Of a DNA stretch of 64,000 bases, positions 1 to 9,395 are shown in pieces. Positions within the stretch are counted from its first letter, which is position 1; every line of letters starts with the position of its first letter. The translations under genes and the position numbers were made by a program. The notes under the pieces were generated by a model. The model was not told where the DNA came from and did no database searches. It saw only the letters and a program-made list of their open reading frames with translations. The stretch comes from Haloarcula pelagica (GTDB taxonomy: Archaea > Halobacteriota > Halobacteria > Halobacteriales > Haloarculaceae): assembly GCF_030127105.1 (NCBI RefSeq), contig NZ_CP126161.1, positions 3,100,001 through 3,164,000 on the forward strand. The letters run 5' to 3'.

Positions 1-1030
1 GTTCGTAGGGCGTCTCGCCACGGCCCATGCGGGTGAGCATCGCGCGCGGCTCGCCCTGGTGACCGGTGACGATCGGCAGGAAGTTCTCCTTCCCTTCGTT
101 CATAATCCGCTTGAACGTCCGGTCGACCGACTTGCGGTGGCCGTACATCCCCAGGTCCTCGGGGAAGTCGACGAAGTCGAGTCGTTCCGCGGTCCCGGAG
201 TACTTCTCCATCGAGCGGCCCAGCAGGACCGGCTGACGGCCGATGTCGTCGGCGAACTCGACCAGCGACTTCACGCGGGCGATGTGACTGGAGAAGGTCG
301 TCGCGACGATACCGCCGTCGTAGTCCTCGACGGAGTACATCACGTCCTTGAGGTGGCGTCGGGCGACCGACTCCGAGGGCGTTCGGCCCTTCTTGCCGGC
401 GTTCGTACAGTCCTCGATGTACGCCAGGACGCCGTTGCCCTCGCGGCCGATCTCGCGGAACCGCTCCATGTCGATCGGGTCACCGATGACCGGCGTGTGG
501 TCCATGCGTTTGTCCAGGCCGTAGACGACCGATCCCTCGGGCGTGTGCAGCACCGGGTTGATGGCGTCGATGATGGAGTGGGTGACGTTGACGAACTCCA
601 GTTCGTTGCGGTCGCCGATATCCATCGTCTCGCCGGCCTCCATCTTGATGAGGTCGTTCTGGACCCCGAACTTCTCCTCGCCTTTGATCTGCTGTTTGAC
701 CAGTTCGATCGTAAAGGGCGTGGCGACGACCGGTGCGTCGTAGCGGTGGGCGAGCTTCGAGATGGCGCCGATGTGGTCGAGGTGGCCGTGTGTCGGCACG
801 ATCGCCTTCACGTCGCCCTCCAGATCGGACATGACCCGGTCGTCCGGGATCGCGCCCATGTCGATCAGATCGAGCGAGTGCATCCGCTCGGTCTCGACGT
901 TGTCGTGAATCAGTACCTTCGAGAGGTTCAGGCCCATGTCGAAGATGACGACGTCGTCACCTGCACGGACTGCCGTCATCTGACGGCCGACCTCTTCGTA
1001 TCCGCCGATTGTTGCGATTTCGACTTCCAT
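1..1030 (-). CDS. rnj: Ribonuclease J (partial, 3' end beyond left edge)
   Basis: This is an archaeal RNase J, a metallo-beta-lactamase/beta-CASP exonuclease that degrades and processes RNA 5' to 3'. The start ATG reads [20 protein letters not shown], typical of the family. The zinc-binding HxHxDH motif is at residues 81-86 (HGHLDH, after PT). About 343 codons are present; the C-terminal part runs off the window. It is downstream of isopentenyl phosphate kinase and mevalonate kinase on the same strand, an arrangement familiar from other haloarchaea, where a prenyl synthase gene often follows. The family call is secure; the partner off the edge is only expected from known synteny. Confidence 0.93.
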   Translation of the reverse strand, partial: MEVEIATIGGYEEVGRQMTAVRAGDDVVIFDMGLNLSKVLIHDNVETERMHSLDLIDMGAIPDDRVMSDLEGDVKAIVPTHGHLDHIGAISKLAHRYDAPVVATPFTIELVKQQIKGEEKFGVQNDLIKMEAGETMDIGDRNELEFVNVTHSIIDAINPVLHTPEGSVVYGLDKRMDHTPVIGDPIDMERFREIGREGNGVLAYIEDCTNAGKKGRTPSESVARRHLKDVMYSVEDYDGGIVATTFSSHIARVKSLVEFADDIGRQPVLLGRSMEKYSGTAERLDFVDFPEDLGMYGHRKSVDRTFKRIMNEGKENFLPIVTGHQGEPRAMLTRMGRGETPYE

Positions 1031-1289
1031 GGTTGTAGCTCCGAGTGGAAGCCGTCCGCGTGCACGCGGTCGGCAGTGGCGACGACGGTAACGGCTGTGA
1101 AACGGCGTCTCGATTCCGCGGCGACCCCGAGGCCAGTCGGTGGACCCGTAGCCCCGGAGTCGGAGGGGTGGACTCTCGTCCGGACGACATACACCCGTCG
1201 TCTGCCGGCCGCCGATCCGCGCCCTGCGGGCGGCCGTACGCTCGGTTACCCGGCCCTACAACGTGCCGTCTTAAAACGGTGTGGGTTCG

Positions 1290-2480
1290 CTACGACCGCT
1301 CGTCGTCGAGCCGGTCAGACAGCGGATCGCCGTCCTCGCTCTCTGTCCCGTCCGACGAGCCCGGCCGTGACTCGCCCGTCGGTTCTCCCGGGTCGGAGAC
1401 GAACGGGTCCGTTTCGTCGGCGTCGAACGACTCCGAATCGTTGATCGGTTCCGGTTCCAGTGTATCCGTGCCCGCCTCGTCCGGCGGGTCCGGGTGTGGC
1501 GAGCCACCGTCGTCGACCGCTGTCTCGAACGTCTCCGACTCGTCCGCGCCCGCTGTCGACTCCTCGGTCGGAGCCGTCTGGAACGCGTCGTCGGTCGATC
1601 CGTCGCTCCCGGTGCCGGCGTCGACAGCCCCGAACGACGCCGTGCTCTCGTCTACGTCGTCCGCCGTCGCTCGTTCGGTCGCTTGCTGTGTCTCCCCGTC
1701 GGGTGCTGTCCCGCTGTCGTCGAACTCCGTCGGGTCCGGCGGCGACCACTCCCGGGGCGGCGCGGACGGATCGGGCTCCGCTGCCGGCGGTTCCGACTGT
1801 CCGGTTCGGTCGTCACGCTCCGGGCTGTCGTCCTCGGTCGAACTGTCGGCGCCGTCGGCCGTGCCCGCCTCGGCACTCGTTTCGGTCGGCTCGGACTCGG
1901 GTGCCGTGTCGGTCTCGGCGAGCGGGTCCGACTGGGACACGGCGGCCGGCGCCTCGTTCGGGGACCGTTCGGCGGACTCCCCAGCCTCAACTGGGTCGCT
2001 CCCGCTCTCGGACTGCGTGGGATCGGGGGCTGCCGCCCCGGACTGGGGGGGCTCATTCGCCGGTTGGGTGTCGGTCACGGCCTCTTCTGGCGTCGCTGCC
2101 GGTTTCGGGGGGGACTGCTCCCGACTGGCCGCGGCCGCCTGGGGATCGGTCTGTTCCGCGTGAGCGGCGTCCGGCGCCGGTTCCTGTTCCGGCGCGTCCG
2201 GCTCCGCGCTCGCGGCGACCGCTCCGACCATCGCCGCGTCGGCGATGAGTTTGTGTAGCAGTCCGAACAGGCCCGACGCACTCAGGAGGAGGCCGACGAC
2301 GGTCACGACGATCCCCAGTATCGCCTGCGCACCGGCGTCACCGCTGGCGCCGAACGACCCGACATCGACGAGGACGTTTCCGACGGCGATCAGACCGCCA
2401 CCGATCAGGGCGACCACGAGGAGATACCCGAGGAACTTCGTTCCGTACCGGTAGACATCCGGCAACCCAACAGCAGACAT
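1290..2480 (-). CDS. Membrane-anchored protein with long acidic disordered tail
   Basis: The protein has about 396 residues. Residues 1-100 hold two hydrophobic segments (around FLGYLLVVALIGGGLIAVG and ILGIVVTVVGLLLSASGLFG) and a short linker. Roughly 300 residues of low-complexity sequence follow, rich in Asp, Glu, Ser, Thr, Pro and Ala, with no recognisable fold and probably disordered and cytoplasmic or surface exposed. I chose the internal ATG (MSAVGLPDVYRYG) because the nine upstream codons look non-coding and the downstream start lies just before the first helix. It sits between rnj and ipk on the same strand. No function can be assigned; haloarchaeal proteins of this two-helix-plus-acidic-tail form are usually labelled hypothetical. 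Confidence 0.75.
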   Translation of the reverse strand: MSAVGLPDVYRYGTKFLGYLLVVALIGGGLIAVGNVLVDVGSFGASGDAGAQAILGIVVTVVGLLLSASGLFGLLHKLIADAAMVGAVAASAEPDAPEQEPAPDAAHAEQTDPQAAAASREQSPPKPAATPEEAVTDTQPANEPPQSGAAAPDPTQSESGSDPVEAGESAERSPNEAPAAVSQSDPLAETDTAPESEPTETSAEAGTADGADSSTEDDSPERDDRTGQSEPPAAEPDPSAPPREWSPPDPTEFDDSGTAPDGETQQATERATADDVDESTASFGAVDAGTGSDGSTDDAFQTAPTEESTAGADESETFETAVDDGGSPHPDPPDEAGTDTLEPEPINDSESFDADETDPFVSDPGEPTGESRPGSSDGTESEDGDPLSDRLDDERS

Positions 2481-2522
2481 GGTTCGACCATCGACAACGG
2501 CGGGCAAATAGGTTACGCCGAG

Positions 2523-3263
2523 TCAGCCGCCGTCTCCGACTGTTGTCCCGGGGCGGTCGCCCGCGACGAACTCGGGGAGCGCGTCGGGGCCGAAGATCTG
2601 GACGGGGGCGGAAAGCGCCAGGAGCGTCCGGACCTTCCCGGCCATCCCGCCGGAGACATCCGTGGCTTCGCTCGCACCCAGCGCGTCGGCCACGTCCTCG
2701 AAGCGTTCGATCCGTTCGATCACGTCGCCGTGCTCGTCGAGGACGCCGGGGACGGTCGAACAGACCCCCACACGGTCGGCGGTGAGGGCGGTCGCGAGTT
2801 CGGCGACCAGTTCGTCTCCCGAGAGCACCGTCGCGCCCTTTCCGGCCTGGACCACCAGGTCGCCGTGTAGTACCGGGACGAAGCCTTCGTCGAGTGCAGT
2901 TCTGACTTGCTCGGCCGGCATGGTCAGTGCCCCCGCGGCGTCGCGGGCACCGGCGGAGAACGGATGGACCGGGACCGCCGGCACGCCACGCTCGGTCAGT
3001 TCGGCGACGACACGCGCGTTGAGGCGGGCCATCGCGCCGTGGATGGCCTGGACCGCCCGCGCGTCGTGTGTCCCGTCGGTCGTGCTGACGCCGTGTTCGG
3101 CCGCGTGGTGGTGGCCGAAACTCCCGCCTCCGTGGATCACGACCAGGTCGTCGTCGGCGGTGGCGACCGCGTCGGCCGCCGCCGCGAGCCTGTCGTCGTC
3201 GACCGTCTCGGGCCGGTCTTTGACTGTGACGACGCTCCCGCCGAGTTTCAGGACGGTCGTCAT
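2523..3263 (-). CDS. ipk: Isopentenyl phosphate kinase
   Basis: This amino-acid-kinase-fold enzyme phosphorylates isopentenyl phosphate to isopentenyl diphosphate, the last step of the archaeal mevalonate pathway variant that supplies isoprenoid lipid chains. Visible signatures are KLGGS at residues 6-10 and HGGGSFGH at residues 44-51, whose final His is the residue used for phosphate transfer in characterised IPKs. The length (246 residues) fits the family. The start codon overlaps the mevalonate kinase stop (ATGA), so the two are translationally coupled. The alternatives glutamate 5-kinase and UMP kinase are unlikely given the GGGSFGH motif and the operon partner. Confidence 0.95.
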   Translation of the reverse strand: MTTVLKLGGSVVTVKDRPETVDDDRLAAAADAVATADDDLVVIHGGGSFGHHHAAEHGVSTTDGTHDARAVQAIHGAMARLNARVVAELTERGVPAVPVHPFSAGARDAAGALTMPAEQVRTALDEGFVPVLHGDLVVQAGKGATVLSGDELVAELATALTADRVGVCSTVPGVLDEHGDVIERIERFEDVADALGASEATDVSGGMAGKVRTLLALSAPVQIFGPDALPEFVAGDRPGTTVGDGG

Positions 3264-4243
3264 TCCCGGCGGACCCCATCGGTGTCCAGTTCGGCGCGGA
3301 AGGCGTCCTCACAGCCTGGCGTGTACCGCAACGCGGTGAGCGCCCCGTCGGTCTCGTCCAGTGCGACGATACAGCCGCCGCCGCCGGCACCGGTCAGTTT
3401 CGCGCCCGCGGCGCCGCCCTCGCGGGCAGCCCACACCATCGCGTCCAGCGATCGCGAGGAGACGCCCAGAGCCGCCAGCAGGCCGTGGTTGAAGTTCAGC
3501 AACTCGCCCATCGAGTCGTAGTCGTCCGTGCCCAGCACGGATTCGCCTTCCCGGACGATATCGCCGATCGCACCGACCGTATCGGCCGCGAAGTCGTACT
3601 CCTCCCGGAGTTGCCGGACCCCGGCGACGAGTTCACCCGTGTCGCCCGCGCCGCCGTCGTAGCCGATGACGAAGGGGAGATTGCCGACCCCCCCGATCCG
3701 CCGGCAGTCGTCGCCCTCGACCCGGACCGCCCCACCCATCGCCGAGCAGAACGTGTCCGCGCGCGAGGCCTGGCCGTCCTGGACCGCGTACTCGACCTGA
3801 TAGGCGCGGTCGGCGATCTCTTCGGGGGTGAGTTCGACCCCCAATTCGCGCGAGGCGGCGTCGATGGCCGCGACGACGACGGCGGCCGACGAGCCCAGTC
3901 CGGCCCCCAGCGGGATGTCACTCTCGACGACGATCTCGAAGCCGGCGTCGGGCCTGTCCGCGACAGCGCGGGCCTGCGCGACGGCCTCGTTGATGTAGCC
4001 GACACCGGCGCGAACGAGTGACTCGTCGGCCTCCAGATCGGGGTGACCGTCGTCCTCACCGGTGTACTCGACGGTGTAGCCGTCGAGGGTCAGATCGTCG
4101 ACGTGGACCCGTAACCCCTCGTCGATCTCTCTGGCGGTCACCCGCGCCCGCTTCTCGATGGCACACGGGACCGCCGGCTCGCCGTAGACGACTGCGTGCT
4201 CCCCGAACAGGTACACTTTGCCGGGAGCGCTCGACGTGACCAT
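3260..4243 (-). CDS. mvk: Mevalonate kinase
   Basis: This GHMP kinase phosphorylates mevalonate to 5-phosphomevalonate in the cytoplasm. Family motifs are APGKVYLFGEHAVVYG at residues 6-21 (N-terminal substrate/ATP region), the phosphate loop PLGAGLGSSAA at 111-121, and the C-terminal KLTGAGGGGC glycine loop around 281-291. The length of 327 residues is usual. It is the first gene of the mvk-ipk pair, with a 4-base overlap with ipk. The next gene upstream, a P450, starts on the same strand but is separated by about 48 bases. Confidence 0.95.
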   Translation of the reverse strand: MVTSSAPGKVYLFGEHAVVYGEPAVPCAIEKRARVTAREIDEGLRVHVDDLTLDGYTVEYTGEDDGHPDLEADESLVRAGVGYINEAVAQARAVADRPDAGFEIVVESDIPLGAGLGSSAAVVVAAIDAASRELGVELTPEEIADRAYQVEYAVQDGQASRADTFCSAMGGAVRVEGDDCRRIGGVGNLPFVIGYDGGAGDTGELVAGVRQLREEYDFAADTVGAIGDIVREGESVLGTDDYDSMGELLNFNHGLLAALGVSSRSLDAMVWAAREGGAAGAKLTGAGGGGCIVALDETDGALTALRYTPGCEDAFRAELDTDGVRRE

Positions 4244-4291
4244 ACCCGCCCGTGGTCACCGAGGGGGTTAGGTGTTTTCGGAGCCGGCCGG

Positions 4292-5632
4292 TCACTCGCG
4301 TTCGCGGACCCGCATCGACATCTCCTGTCGCGGGTGGGCAGTCAGCGAGGGCAGCAGTTCCAGTGGCGTCTCGCCCAGGAACTCCAGTCGGTACTCGCTT
4401 GCGGTCGTCGCGGTGATGAGCTGTGCTTCGAGCATCGCCAGGTGCTTGCCGATACAGTGCCGTGGCCCGCCGCCGAACGGGAAGTACGCGAAGCGCGGCC
4501 GCTCGTTCGCCCGCTCGGGCTTCCAGCGTTCGGGGTCGAACGTCTCGGGCTCCTCGTAGAACCGCTCCGAGCGGTGGACGCCCCACTGCGGGAGCATCAG
4601 CGTCGTCCCGGCCGGCACCGAGTAGCCCGCCAGTTCAACGTCGACGGTCGGCTCCCGGAAGATGGTGTACACCGGCGGGTAGAGCCGCATCGCCTCCTGG
4701 ATCACCCACTCCAGGTAGTCCAGTTCGCGGACGTGTTCCATCCCCGGCCGGTCGTCGCCGACCACCTCGTCCAGTTCCTCGTGGACGCGGTGCTCCACGT
4801 CGGGGTGTTCCGAGAGCAGGAACCAGGTGTAGGTCAGCGTCAGGGCCGTCGTGTCGTGACCGGCAAGCAGCATCGTCATCATCTCGTCACGGAGCTGTTC
4901 CGGCGACTGCTCGCCGTCGTCGCGCGCCCGGAGCAACACGGACAGGAAGTCCATCGGCCCGTCCTCGTCGCTGCCCAGCGACCCCTCGCGGGTCGCGATG
5001 ATGTCGTTGAGGACACCGTCGAGGGTCTCGACGGCCCGGTCGAACTTCGCGTCGTCGGGCATCGGCATCCACTGCGGTGCTGCGAACCGGATCGGGTCGG
5101 GCTCGAACCGCTCGCCGAGCGGCATCAGTTGCTCCTCGATCGTCCGGACCGTCTGTTCGTCCAGTTCGACGCCCATCATCAGGTCGAGGATGACATCGAG
5201 CGTGACCCGGGTCATCGACTGCTCGGCGTCGATCACGTCGCCCTCGGCCCAGCCGGCGATTCGGTCCTCCGCGTGGCCGGTGATGCGGTCGGCCATCCCG
5301 GCCAATCGGCTCATCGAGAACGCCGGGTTCGCCAGTTGGCGCTGTCGTTCCCAGGTCTCACCTTCACTCAACAGGAGTCCGTCGCCCAGCAGGTCTCCCA
5401 GCGCGTCGCCCTGGAAATCCGGCTTCCGGAAGTTCTCGGCCTCCGAAACGAGAACCCGTTCCAGCGCCGTGGGATCACAGATCATGAACGTGTCCATCGG
5501 CCCCATGTCGAACCGTGCAACGTCGCCGTAGGCCCGTTCCAGCGCCGAGATAAACCGGAACGGGTTCCGTGCGTACGTCCGACTGCTCCCGAACAGCGGT
5601 TCCCCTTTCGGGCCCGGCGGCGTCCCTGACAT
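4292..5632 (-). CDS. Cytochrome P450 (haloarchaeal CYP174-like)
   Basis: This 446-residue protein is a full-length heme monooxygenase. It shows the I-helix oxygen-activation motif AGHDTT, the K-helix ExxR (EAMRLYPP), a PERW segment, and the heme loop FGGGPRHCIGKH with the axial cysteine at residue 393. No transmembrane anchor is visible, so it is probably soluble and depends on separate redox partners, none of which is encoded in this window. It lies between mvk and the ribosomal operon on the same strand. Haloarchaea carry a P450 of this kind (named CYP174 in Halobacterium and Haloarcula); the subfamily is inferred from memory of the family. The substrate is unknown; an isoprenoid or carotenoid is a guess from context. 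Confidence 0.93.
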   Translation of the reverse strand: MSGTPPGPKGEPLFGSSRTYARNPFRFISALERAYGDVARFDMGPMDTFMICDPTALERVLVSEAENFRKPDFQGDALGDLLGDGLLLSEGETWERQRQLANPAFSMSRLAGMADRITGHAEDRIAGWAEGDVIDAEQSMTRVTLDVILDLMMGVELDEQTVRTIEEQLMPLGERFEPDPIRFAAPQWMPMPDDAKFDRAVETLDGVLNDIIATREGSLGSDEDGPMDFLSVLLRARDDGEQSPEQLRDEMMTMLLAGHDTTALTLTYTWFLLSEHPDVEHRVHEELDEVVGDDRPGMEHVRELDYLEWVIQEAMRLYPPVYTIFREPTVDVELAGYSVPAGTTLMLPQWGVHRSERFYEEPETFDPERWKPERANERPRFAYFPFGGGPRHCIGKHLAMLEAQLITATTASEYRLEFLGETPLELLPSLTAHPRQEMSMRVRERE

Positions 5633-5678
5633 TAGATCGAGTTAGGGCTGGACACGTTTGAATCGTGTGCCAACGTCG

Positions 5679-6059
5679 TTAGCGCCACCGGCCGGGATCG
5701 AGGTCCCAGTCGGTGTGGCGCCGCGCCCAGACGCCACAGACGCCGCCGACCGCGCTGACACCGACCGTGTACGCCAGGAAGAACGCGAACACGATGCCGA
5801 GAAAGAGCTCGTAGGCGGACGACGACGGCGGGATACCGAAACCGAGCAGCCCCGCGACGTACAGCGCCGGCACGAACAGCGCGAGCAGCGGCACCATCGC
5901 TGCGATCCCGGCCAGCGTCCCGAGCCAGAGTCCCCGACCGTAGCCACCGCCGTTCCGGTGGGCCGCCACGGCGCCGCCGGCGATCGACGAGAACGGGATG
6001 ACGGAGAGCACGACCGTCACGAGCGCACCCACCCCTGCATCGGTCAGTGTCTCTCGCAT
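5679..6059 (-). CDS. DUF5518-like small membrane protein
   Basis: This protein of about 126 residues has four hydrophobic stretches (near VGALVTVVLSVIPFSS, GTLAGIAAMVPLLALFVPA, FLGIVFAFFLAYTVGV and a short glycine-rich one) and a charged C-terminal tail. I used the ATG at the MRETLTD start, since the only longer option is a TTG in a stretch that looks non-coding. It resembles its neighbour upstream on the same strand: both have an N-terminal glycine/alanine motif (GGAVAAH here, GGALAGYLEGG there) followed by three helices, suggesting an old tandem duplication. Function unknown; the DUF name is from pattern recognition. Confidence 0.7.
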   Translation of the reverse strand: MRETLTDAGVGALVTVVLSVIPFSSIAGGAVAAHRNGGGYGRGLWLGTLAGIAAMVPLLALFVPALYVAGLLGFGIPPSSSAYELFLGIVFAFFLAYTVGVSAVGGVCGVWARRHTDWDLDPGRWR

Positions 6060-6161
6060 CCTACCCGCCGTGTTTTCGCCCGGGGACAATGTACTTTCCG
6101 CGCCGGGATCGGACTGTACGTCGGCGTGTCACGACGACCGTCGATGTCGGGACACGGCGTC

Positions 6162-6536
6162 TCAGTTCCCGATGTCGGTCTCGTACTTGAGGTAGTTGCC
6201 GAGCCAGCCGCCTGCAGCGCTGAGTCCGACGACGTAGACCAGGCCGCCAACGAAGATCACCAGGAAGGCGAGGAGGCCGAACGCCCCGAAAGCCATGGGC
6301 GCCTCCAGCGCCAGCAGCCCGAACCCGACGAAGACGAACACGAAGAGGACGACCAGGACGGCGAGGCTGAACACCCCGGCGAGCAACCCGACGCGCAACC
6401 CGTCGTTCCGGTCGCCACCTTCGAGGTAGCCGGCGAGTGCGCCGCCGAACAGGGGCGCGAAGGGGACGAAAAAGTTCAGGACGGCCGTCGCGACAGCGCC
6501 GGCGATCGCGTTGAGGAGGGTGTCTTGTTCTGCCAT
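6162..6536 (-). CDS. DUF5518-like small membrane protein (paralogue)
   Basis: This protein of about 124 residues has four predicted membrane helices. It contains the motif FGGALAGYLEGGDRNDGLRVG, which is characteristic of haloarchaeal DUF5518 proteins as I know them. The ATG at 6536 follows a GTG one codon upstream; ATG is preferred. It and the gene at 5679-6059 are a tandem pair on the minus strand about 100 bases apart. There is no functional evidence beyond membrane location. Confidence 0.75.
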   Translation of the reverse strand: MAEQDTLLNAIAGAVATAVLNFFVPFAPLFGGALAGYLEGGDRNDGLRVGLLAGVFSLAVLVVLFVFVFVGFGLLALEAPMAFGAFGLLAFLVIFVGGLVYVVGLSAAGGWLGNYLKYETDIGN

Positions 6537-6617
6537 CACCTCCCGGTTCTCCCGATCCGCTGGTAACTCTTGTGTTGCGTCTACAGACAGGGACGCAGAA
6601 ACTGCGGAAAACGAGCC

Positions 6618-7409
6618 TCAGATACCGGACTCGAAGTCGTCGAGCCCGTAGGCGGGCTCGGCGCCGCGGCGGTCGAGCGTCTCGTTGGCAAGCAGCCAGT
6701 AGACGACCGACAGGGCCTTGCGACCCTTGTTGTTCGTCGGGACGACCAGGTCCACGTTGGACGTGGTGTTGTTGGAGTCACACATCGCGATGACCGGGAT
6801 ACCGACCGTGATCGCTTCCTTGACGGCCTGGGCGTCACCGATCGGGTCGGTGACGACCACGACATCGGGTTCGATGTAGCCGTCGTAGTCGGGGTTGGTC
6901 AGCGTGCCGGGGATGAACCGCCCCGTCCGGGCGCGTGCCCCGACGGCCTCGGCGAACTTCTCGGCCGGGAACCGGCCGTACTGGCGCGAGGAGGCCACGA
7001 GGATCTGCTCGGGCTCGTAGTTGGCCAGGAAGTCCGCGGCGGTGCGGATACGCTGGTCGGTCATCGAAACGTCCAGCACATACAGGCCGTCGGTCCGGAC
7101 GCGGTGGATGAACCGGTCCATGTCCTTGGTCTTTTGCTGGGTCCCGATGTGGACACCGGCGCCGAGGTAGTCGTCGACGGGGATCAGGAGATCCGCTTCG
7201 GCCTGCTCGTCGGGCATGACATCCTCGTCGAGCTGTGGCTCGTCGTCGTCCTCGGGTGTCGTTTCGGCCTCGGCCGCCTCGTCGGCGGCGTCGGCGGGCT
7301 GTTCGGCTTCCGTCTCGGTCTCTGCATCGGCGTCGACTTCTTCGTCCTCCTCGGACGGGTCGAAGTCGGACTCTGACGCGTCGAGACCTTCTTTTTCGTT
7401 GCCGCTCAT
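6618..7409 (-). CDS. rps2: 30S ribosomal protein S2
   Basis: Small-subunit ribosomal protein S2 (uS2). The core begins near residue 75 ([19 protein letters not shown]) and includes the family segment [15 protein letters not shown] and the later PDVVVVTDP and [10 protein letters not shown] motifs. The 263-residue length exceeds the usual archaeal length of about 200 because of an N-terminal extension of roughly 75 residues made almost entirely of Glu, Asp, Ala and Ser, as in other haloarchaeal S2 proteins. It overlaps the enolase gene by 4 bases and ends the ribosomal/RNA polymerase operon. Confidence 0.97.
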   Translation of the reverse strand: MSGNEKEGLDASESDFDPSEEDEEVDADAETETEAEQPADAADEAAEAETTPEDDDEPQLDEDVMPDEQAEADLLIPVDDYLGAGVHIGTQQKTKDMDRFIHRVRTDGLYVLDVSMTDQRIRTAADFLANYEPEQILVASSRQYGRFPAEKFAEAVGARARTGRFIPGTLTNPDYDGYIEPDVVVVTDPIGDAQAVKEAITVGIPVIAMCDSNNTTSNVDLVVPTNNKGRKALSVVYWLLANETLDRRGAEPAYGLDDFESGI

Positions 7410-8611
7410 ACTGCGTTGTCCTCGATACGGATGAGTTCGTTCAGCTTGGCTGTGCGCTCGCCGCCGACCGCGCCCGTCTTGATGAACGGGGCCGCGGTCG
7501 CGACGGCGAGGTGTGCGATGGTAGTGTCCTCGGTCTCACCGCTGCGGTGGGAGACGACCGACTCGTAGCCGTTCTCGACGCCGAGTTCGATGGCGTCGAC
7601 GGCGTCGGTCAGCGTCCCGATCTGGTTTGGCTTGATGAGGATGCTGTTGGCGGCACCGGCGTTGATGCCCGCCTGCAGGCGCTCGACGTTGGTGACGAAC
7701 AGGTCGTCGCCACAGACGAGCGTCTGGTCGCCGACCCGGTCGGTCAGCTCCGCGAAGGCCTCGTAGTCGTTCTCGTCGAGGGGGTCCTCGACGTAGACGA
7801 GGTCGTACTCGTCGACCTTCTGGGCGATGTAGTCGATCTGCTCCTCGGTCGACTTGACGCCGTCGTCGTAGACGTAGCCGTCCTCCTCGGCGTCGTACAG
7901 TTCGGCACCGGCCACGTCGAGACCGAAGGTGATCGCGAAGCCGAAGTCGTCGGCGACGGTCTCGACGGCCTCGTCCATGATCTCGAAGGCCTCGTCGTCC
8001 GAGACCGACGGCGCCCAGGCGCCCTCGTCGCCCTTGCCCGCGGGCAGGTCGCGGTCGGCCAGGATGTCGTGGACCTCCTGGTGGACCGCGGCGTTGGCGA
8101 AGACGGCCTCCTCGACGCTCGGTGCGCCCACGGGGGCCGCGAGGAACTCCTGGATGTTGGTGGCGTCCGCGGCGTGTTCGCCGCCGCCGATGATGTTACC
8201 AAGCGGCGTCGGGTACTCGTTGCCCCGGAAGGTGCCACCGAGGTGCTGGAACAGCGGTGCGCCAAGCACGTCGGCGCCGGCCTTGGCCGCTGCCATCGAG
8301 ATGGCGACGGCGGCGTTGGCGCCGATCCCGGAGAAGTCGTCCGTGCCGTCGGCAGCGTGCAGCGCCGCGTCGACATCACGCTGGTTGCCGGCGTGGACCT
8401 CGCCGATGAGGCGGGGGAGCGCCTCCTCGCGAGCGTTCGCGATGGCCTCCTGGGCCGGGAGTTCGATCGCTTCGTACTCGCCGGTGCTTGCACCGCTCGG
8501 TGCCTTGCCGCGGCCGAAGCCCCCACTCTCGGTGAGGACATCGGCCTCGACGGTCGCGTTCCCACGCGAGTCGAGGACGCGGCGGAGTCGTACGTCTGTG
8601 ATGAGCGTCAT
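7406..8611 (-). CDS. eno: Enolase
   Basis: Phosphopyruvate hydratase, converting 2-phosphoglycerate to phosphoenolpyruvate in glycolysis and gluconeogenesis. The protein (401 residues) starts [22 protein letters not shown], with the family RGNxTVE segment, then [11 protein letters not shown], the metal-binding and catalytic region [11 protein letters not shown], the GDDLFVTN segment, the [13 protein letters not shown] lysine segment and the [13 protein letters not shown] signature. The start overlaps the rpoK stop and the end overlaps the rps2 start, so it is co-transcribed with the translation machinery, the standard archaeal arrangement. Confidence 0.98.
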   Translation of the reverse strand: MTLITDVRLRRVLDSRGNATVEADVLTESGGFGRGKAPSGASTGEYEAIELPAQEAIANAREEALPRLIGEVHAGNQRDVDAALHAADGTDDFSGIGANAAVAISMAAAKAGADVLGAPLFQHLGGTFRGNEYPTPLGNIIGGGEHAADATNIQEFLAAPVGAPSVEEAVFANAAVHQEVHDILADRDLPAGKGDEGAWAPSVSDDEAFEIMDEAVETVADDFGFAITFGLDVAGAELYDAEEDGYVYDDGVKSTEEQIDYIAQKVDEYDLVYVEDPLDENDYEAFAELTDRVGDQTLVCGDDLFVTNVERLQAGINAGAANSILIKPNQIGTLTDAVDAIELGVENGYESVVSHRSGETEDTTIAHLAVATAAPFIKTGAVGGERTAKLNELIRIEDNAV

Positions 8612-8787
8612 TTGTGGTCACCTCGTCTGACTGTGAACGGGAGCACCCCGGCGTCGTATTCCTCGGCCGCGATGAGGATAGGCTGGGTCTGCTCCGTCTC
8701 GATGAGCACGGGTGCACCGTGGGCCAACTGCAGCGCTCGTGCGCCGAGTTTGCGGGCCTTCTCGTAGCGGCTTTCCTGTGCGTTCAT
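8608..8787 (-). CDS. rpoK: DNA-directed RNA polymerase subunit K (RpoK, Rpb6)
   Basis: This 59-residue protein begins [20 protein letters not shown] and contains [21 protein letters not shown], with a Rpb6/omega-type core that stabilises the clamp of RNA polymerase. Although short, it is clearly real: it lies exactly between rpoN and eno, its ATG overlaps the rpoN stop, and its TGA overlaps the eno ATG. Archaeal RpoK is usually 55-60 residues. Confidence 0.95.
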   Translation of the reverse strand: MNAQESRYEKARKLGARALQLAHGAPVLIETEQTQPILIAAEEYDAGVLPFTVRRGDHK

Positions 8788-8984
8788 TGGTAGGGTGCGA
8801 CGATGTCGACGAGGTCCTTGTGGGAGACGAGCATCCGGCGACAGCAGTGCCGCTCGACGCCGAGTTCGTCGAGGACCTTCTCCGGGTCCTCGGGCTCCTC
8901 GGCTTCGCGGGTGCGGGCCTTGAACTCCTCCCAGTGCTCGCCGACGACGTTACCGCAGGTGAAACACCGGACCGGTACCATCAT
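8784..8984 (-). CDS. rpoN: DNA-directed RNA polymerase subunit N (RpoN, Rpb10)
   Basis: This 66-residue zinc protein begins [20 protein letters not shown]. The CFTCG near the N-terminus and the CCRRM later are the Rpb10 CX2C...CC zinc site. It helps assemble the RpoD/RpoL platform of RNA polymerase. Either of the first two Met codons could be the start. It is followed by rpoK with a 4-base overlap and preceded by rps9 with a 12-base gap. Confidence 0.97.
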   Translation of the reverse strand: MMVPVRCFTCGNVVGEHWEEFKARTREAEEPEDPEKVLDELGVERHCCRRMLVSHKDLVDIVAPYQ

Positions 8985-8996
8985 ATCTTGGTCACC

Positions 8997-9395
8997 TCAG
9001 CGGTAGGACTTCTGGTAGCGGGCCCGTGCGCCGGGGCCGCCCCACTTCTTCGGTTCGGACTGGCGCACGTCGTTGACCAGCAGCGACCGGTCGAACTCCA
9101 TGAACGCGTCGCGGAGTTCGGCGTCGTTGGTGAAATCGACCAGGCCGCGGGCGATCGCGGTGCGGGCGGCGTCCGCCTGTCCCATCACACCGCCGCCTTC
9201 GACGGAGACCTCGACATCGATGTCGTCGCGGAGGTTCTCCTCGGCGATACGGAACGGCTCCAGCATCTTCAGCTGTGCCAGCTCCGGCTCGACCAGCTCG
9301 ACCGGCTGGGAGTCGATACGCACGCGCCCCTCGCCCTCGCGGATCGTCGCGCGGGCGACGGCGGTCTTCTTCTTTCCGGACGTGTTCGTTACCAT
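8997..9395 (-). CDS. rps9: 30S ribosomal protein S9
   Basis: Small-subunit protein uS9, 132 residues. It opens [21 protein letters not shown] and ends [14 protein letters not shown], the basic tail that reaches into the P site. The segment [20 protein letters not shown] is the family core. Its first codons overlap the end of rpl13 by 7 bases, indicating coupling inside the operon. Confidence 0.97.
   Translation of the reverse strand: MVTNTSGKKKTAVARATIREGEGRVRIDSQPVELVEPELAQLKMLEPFRIAEENLRDDIDVEVSVEGGGVMGQADAARTAIARGLVDFTNDAELRDAFMEFDRSLLVNDVRQSEPKKWGGPGARARYQKSYR

Noticed and set aside
59-1444. Long plus-strand frame opposite rnj
   Set aside because: It is antisense to a clear RNase J gene, its translation is Val/Asp/Arg-rich shadow sequence, and it has no motif.
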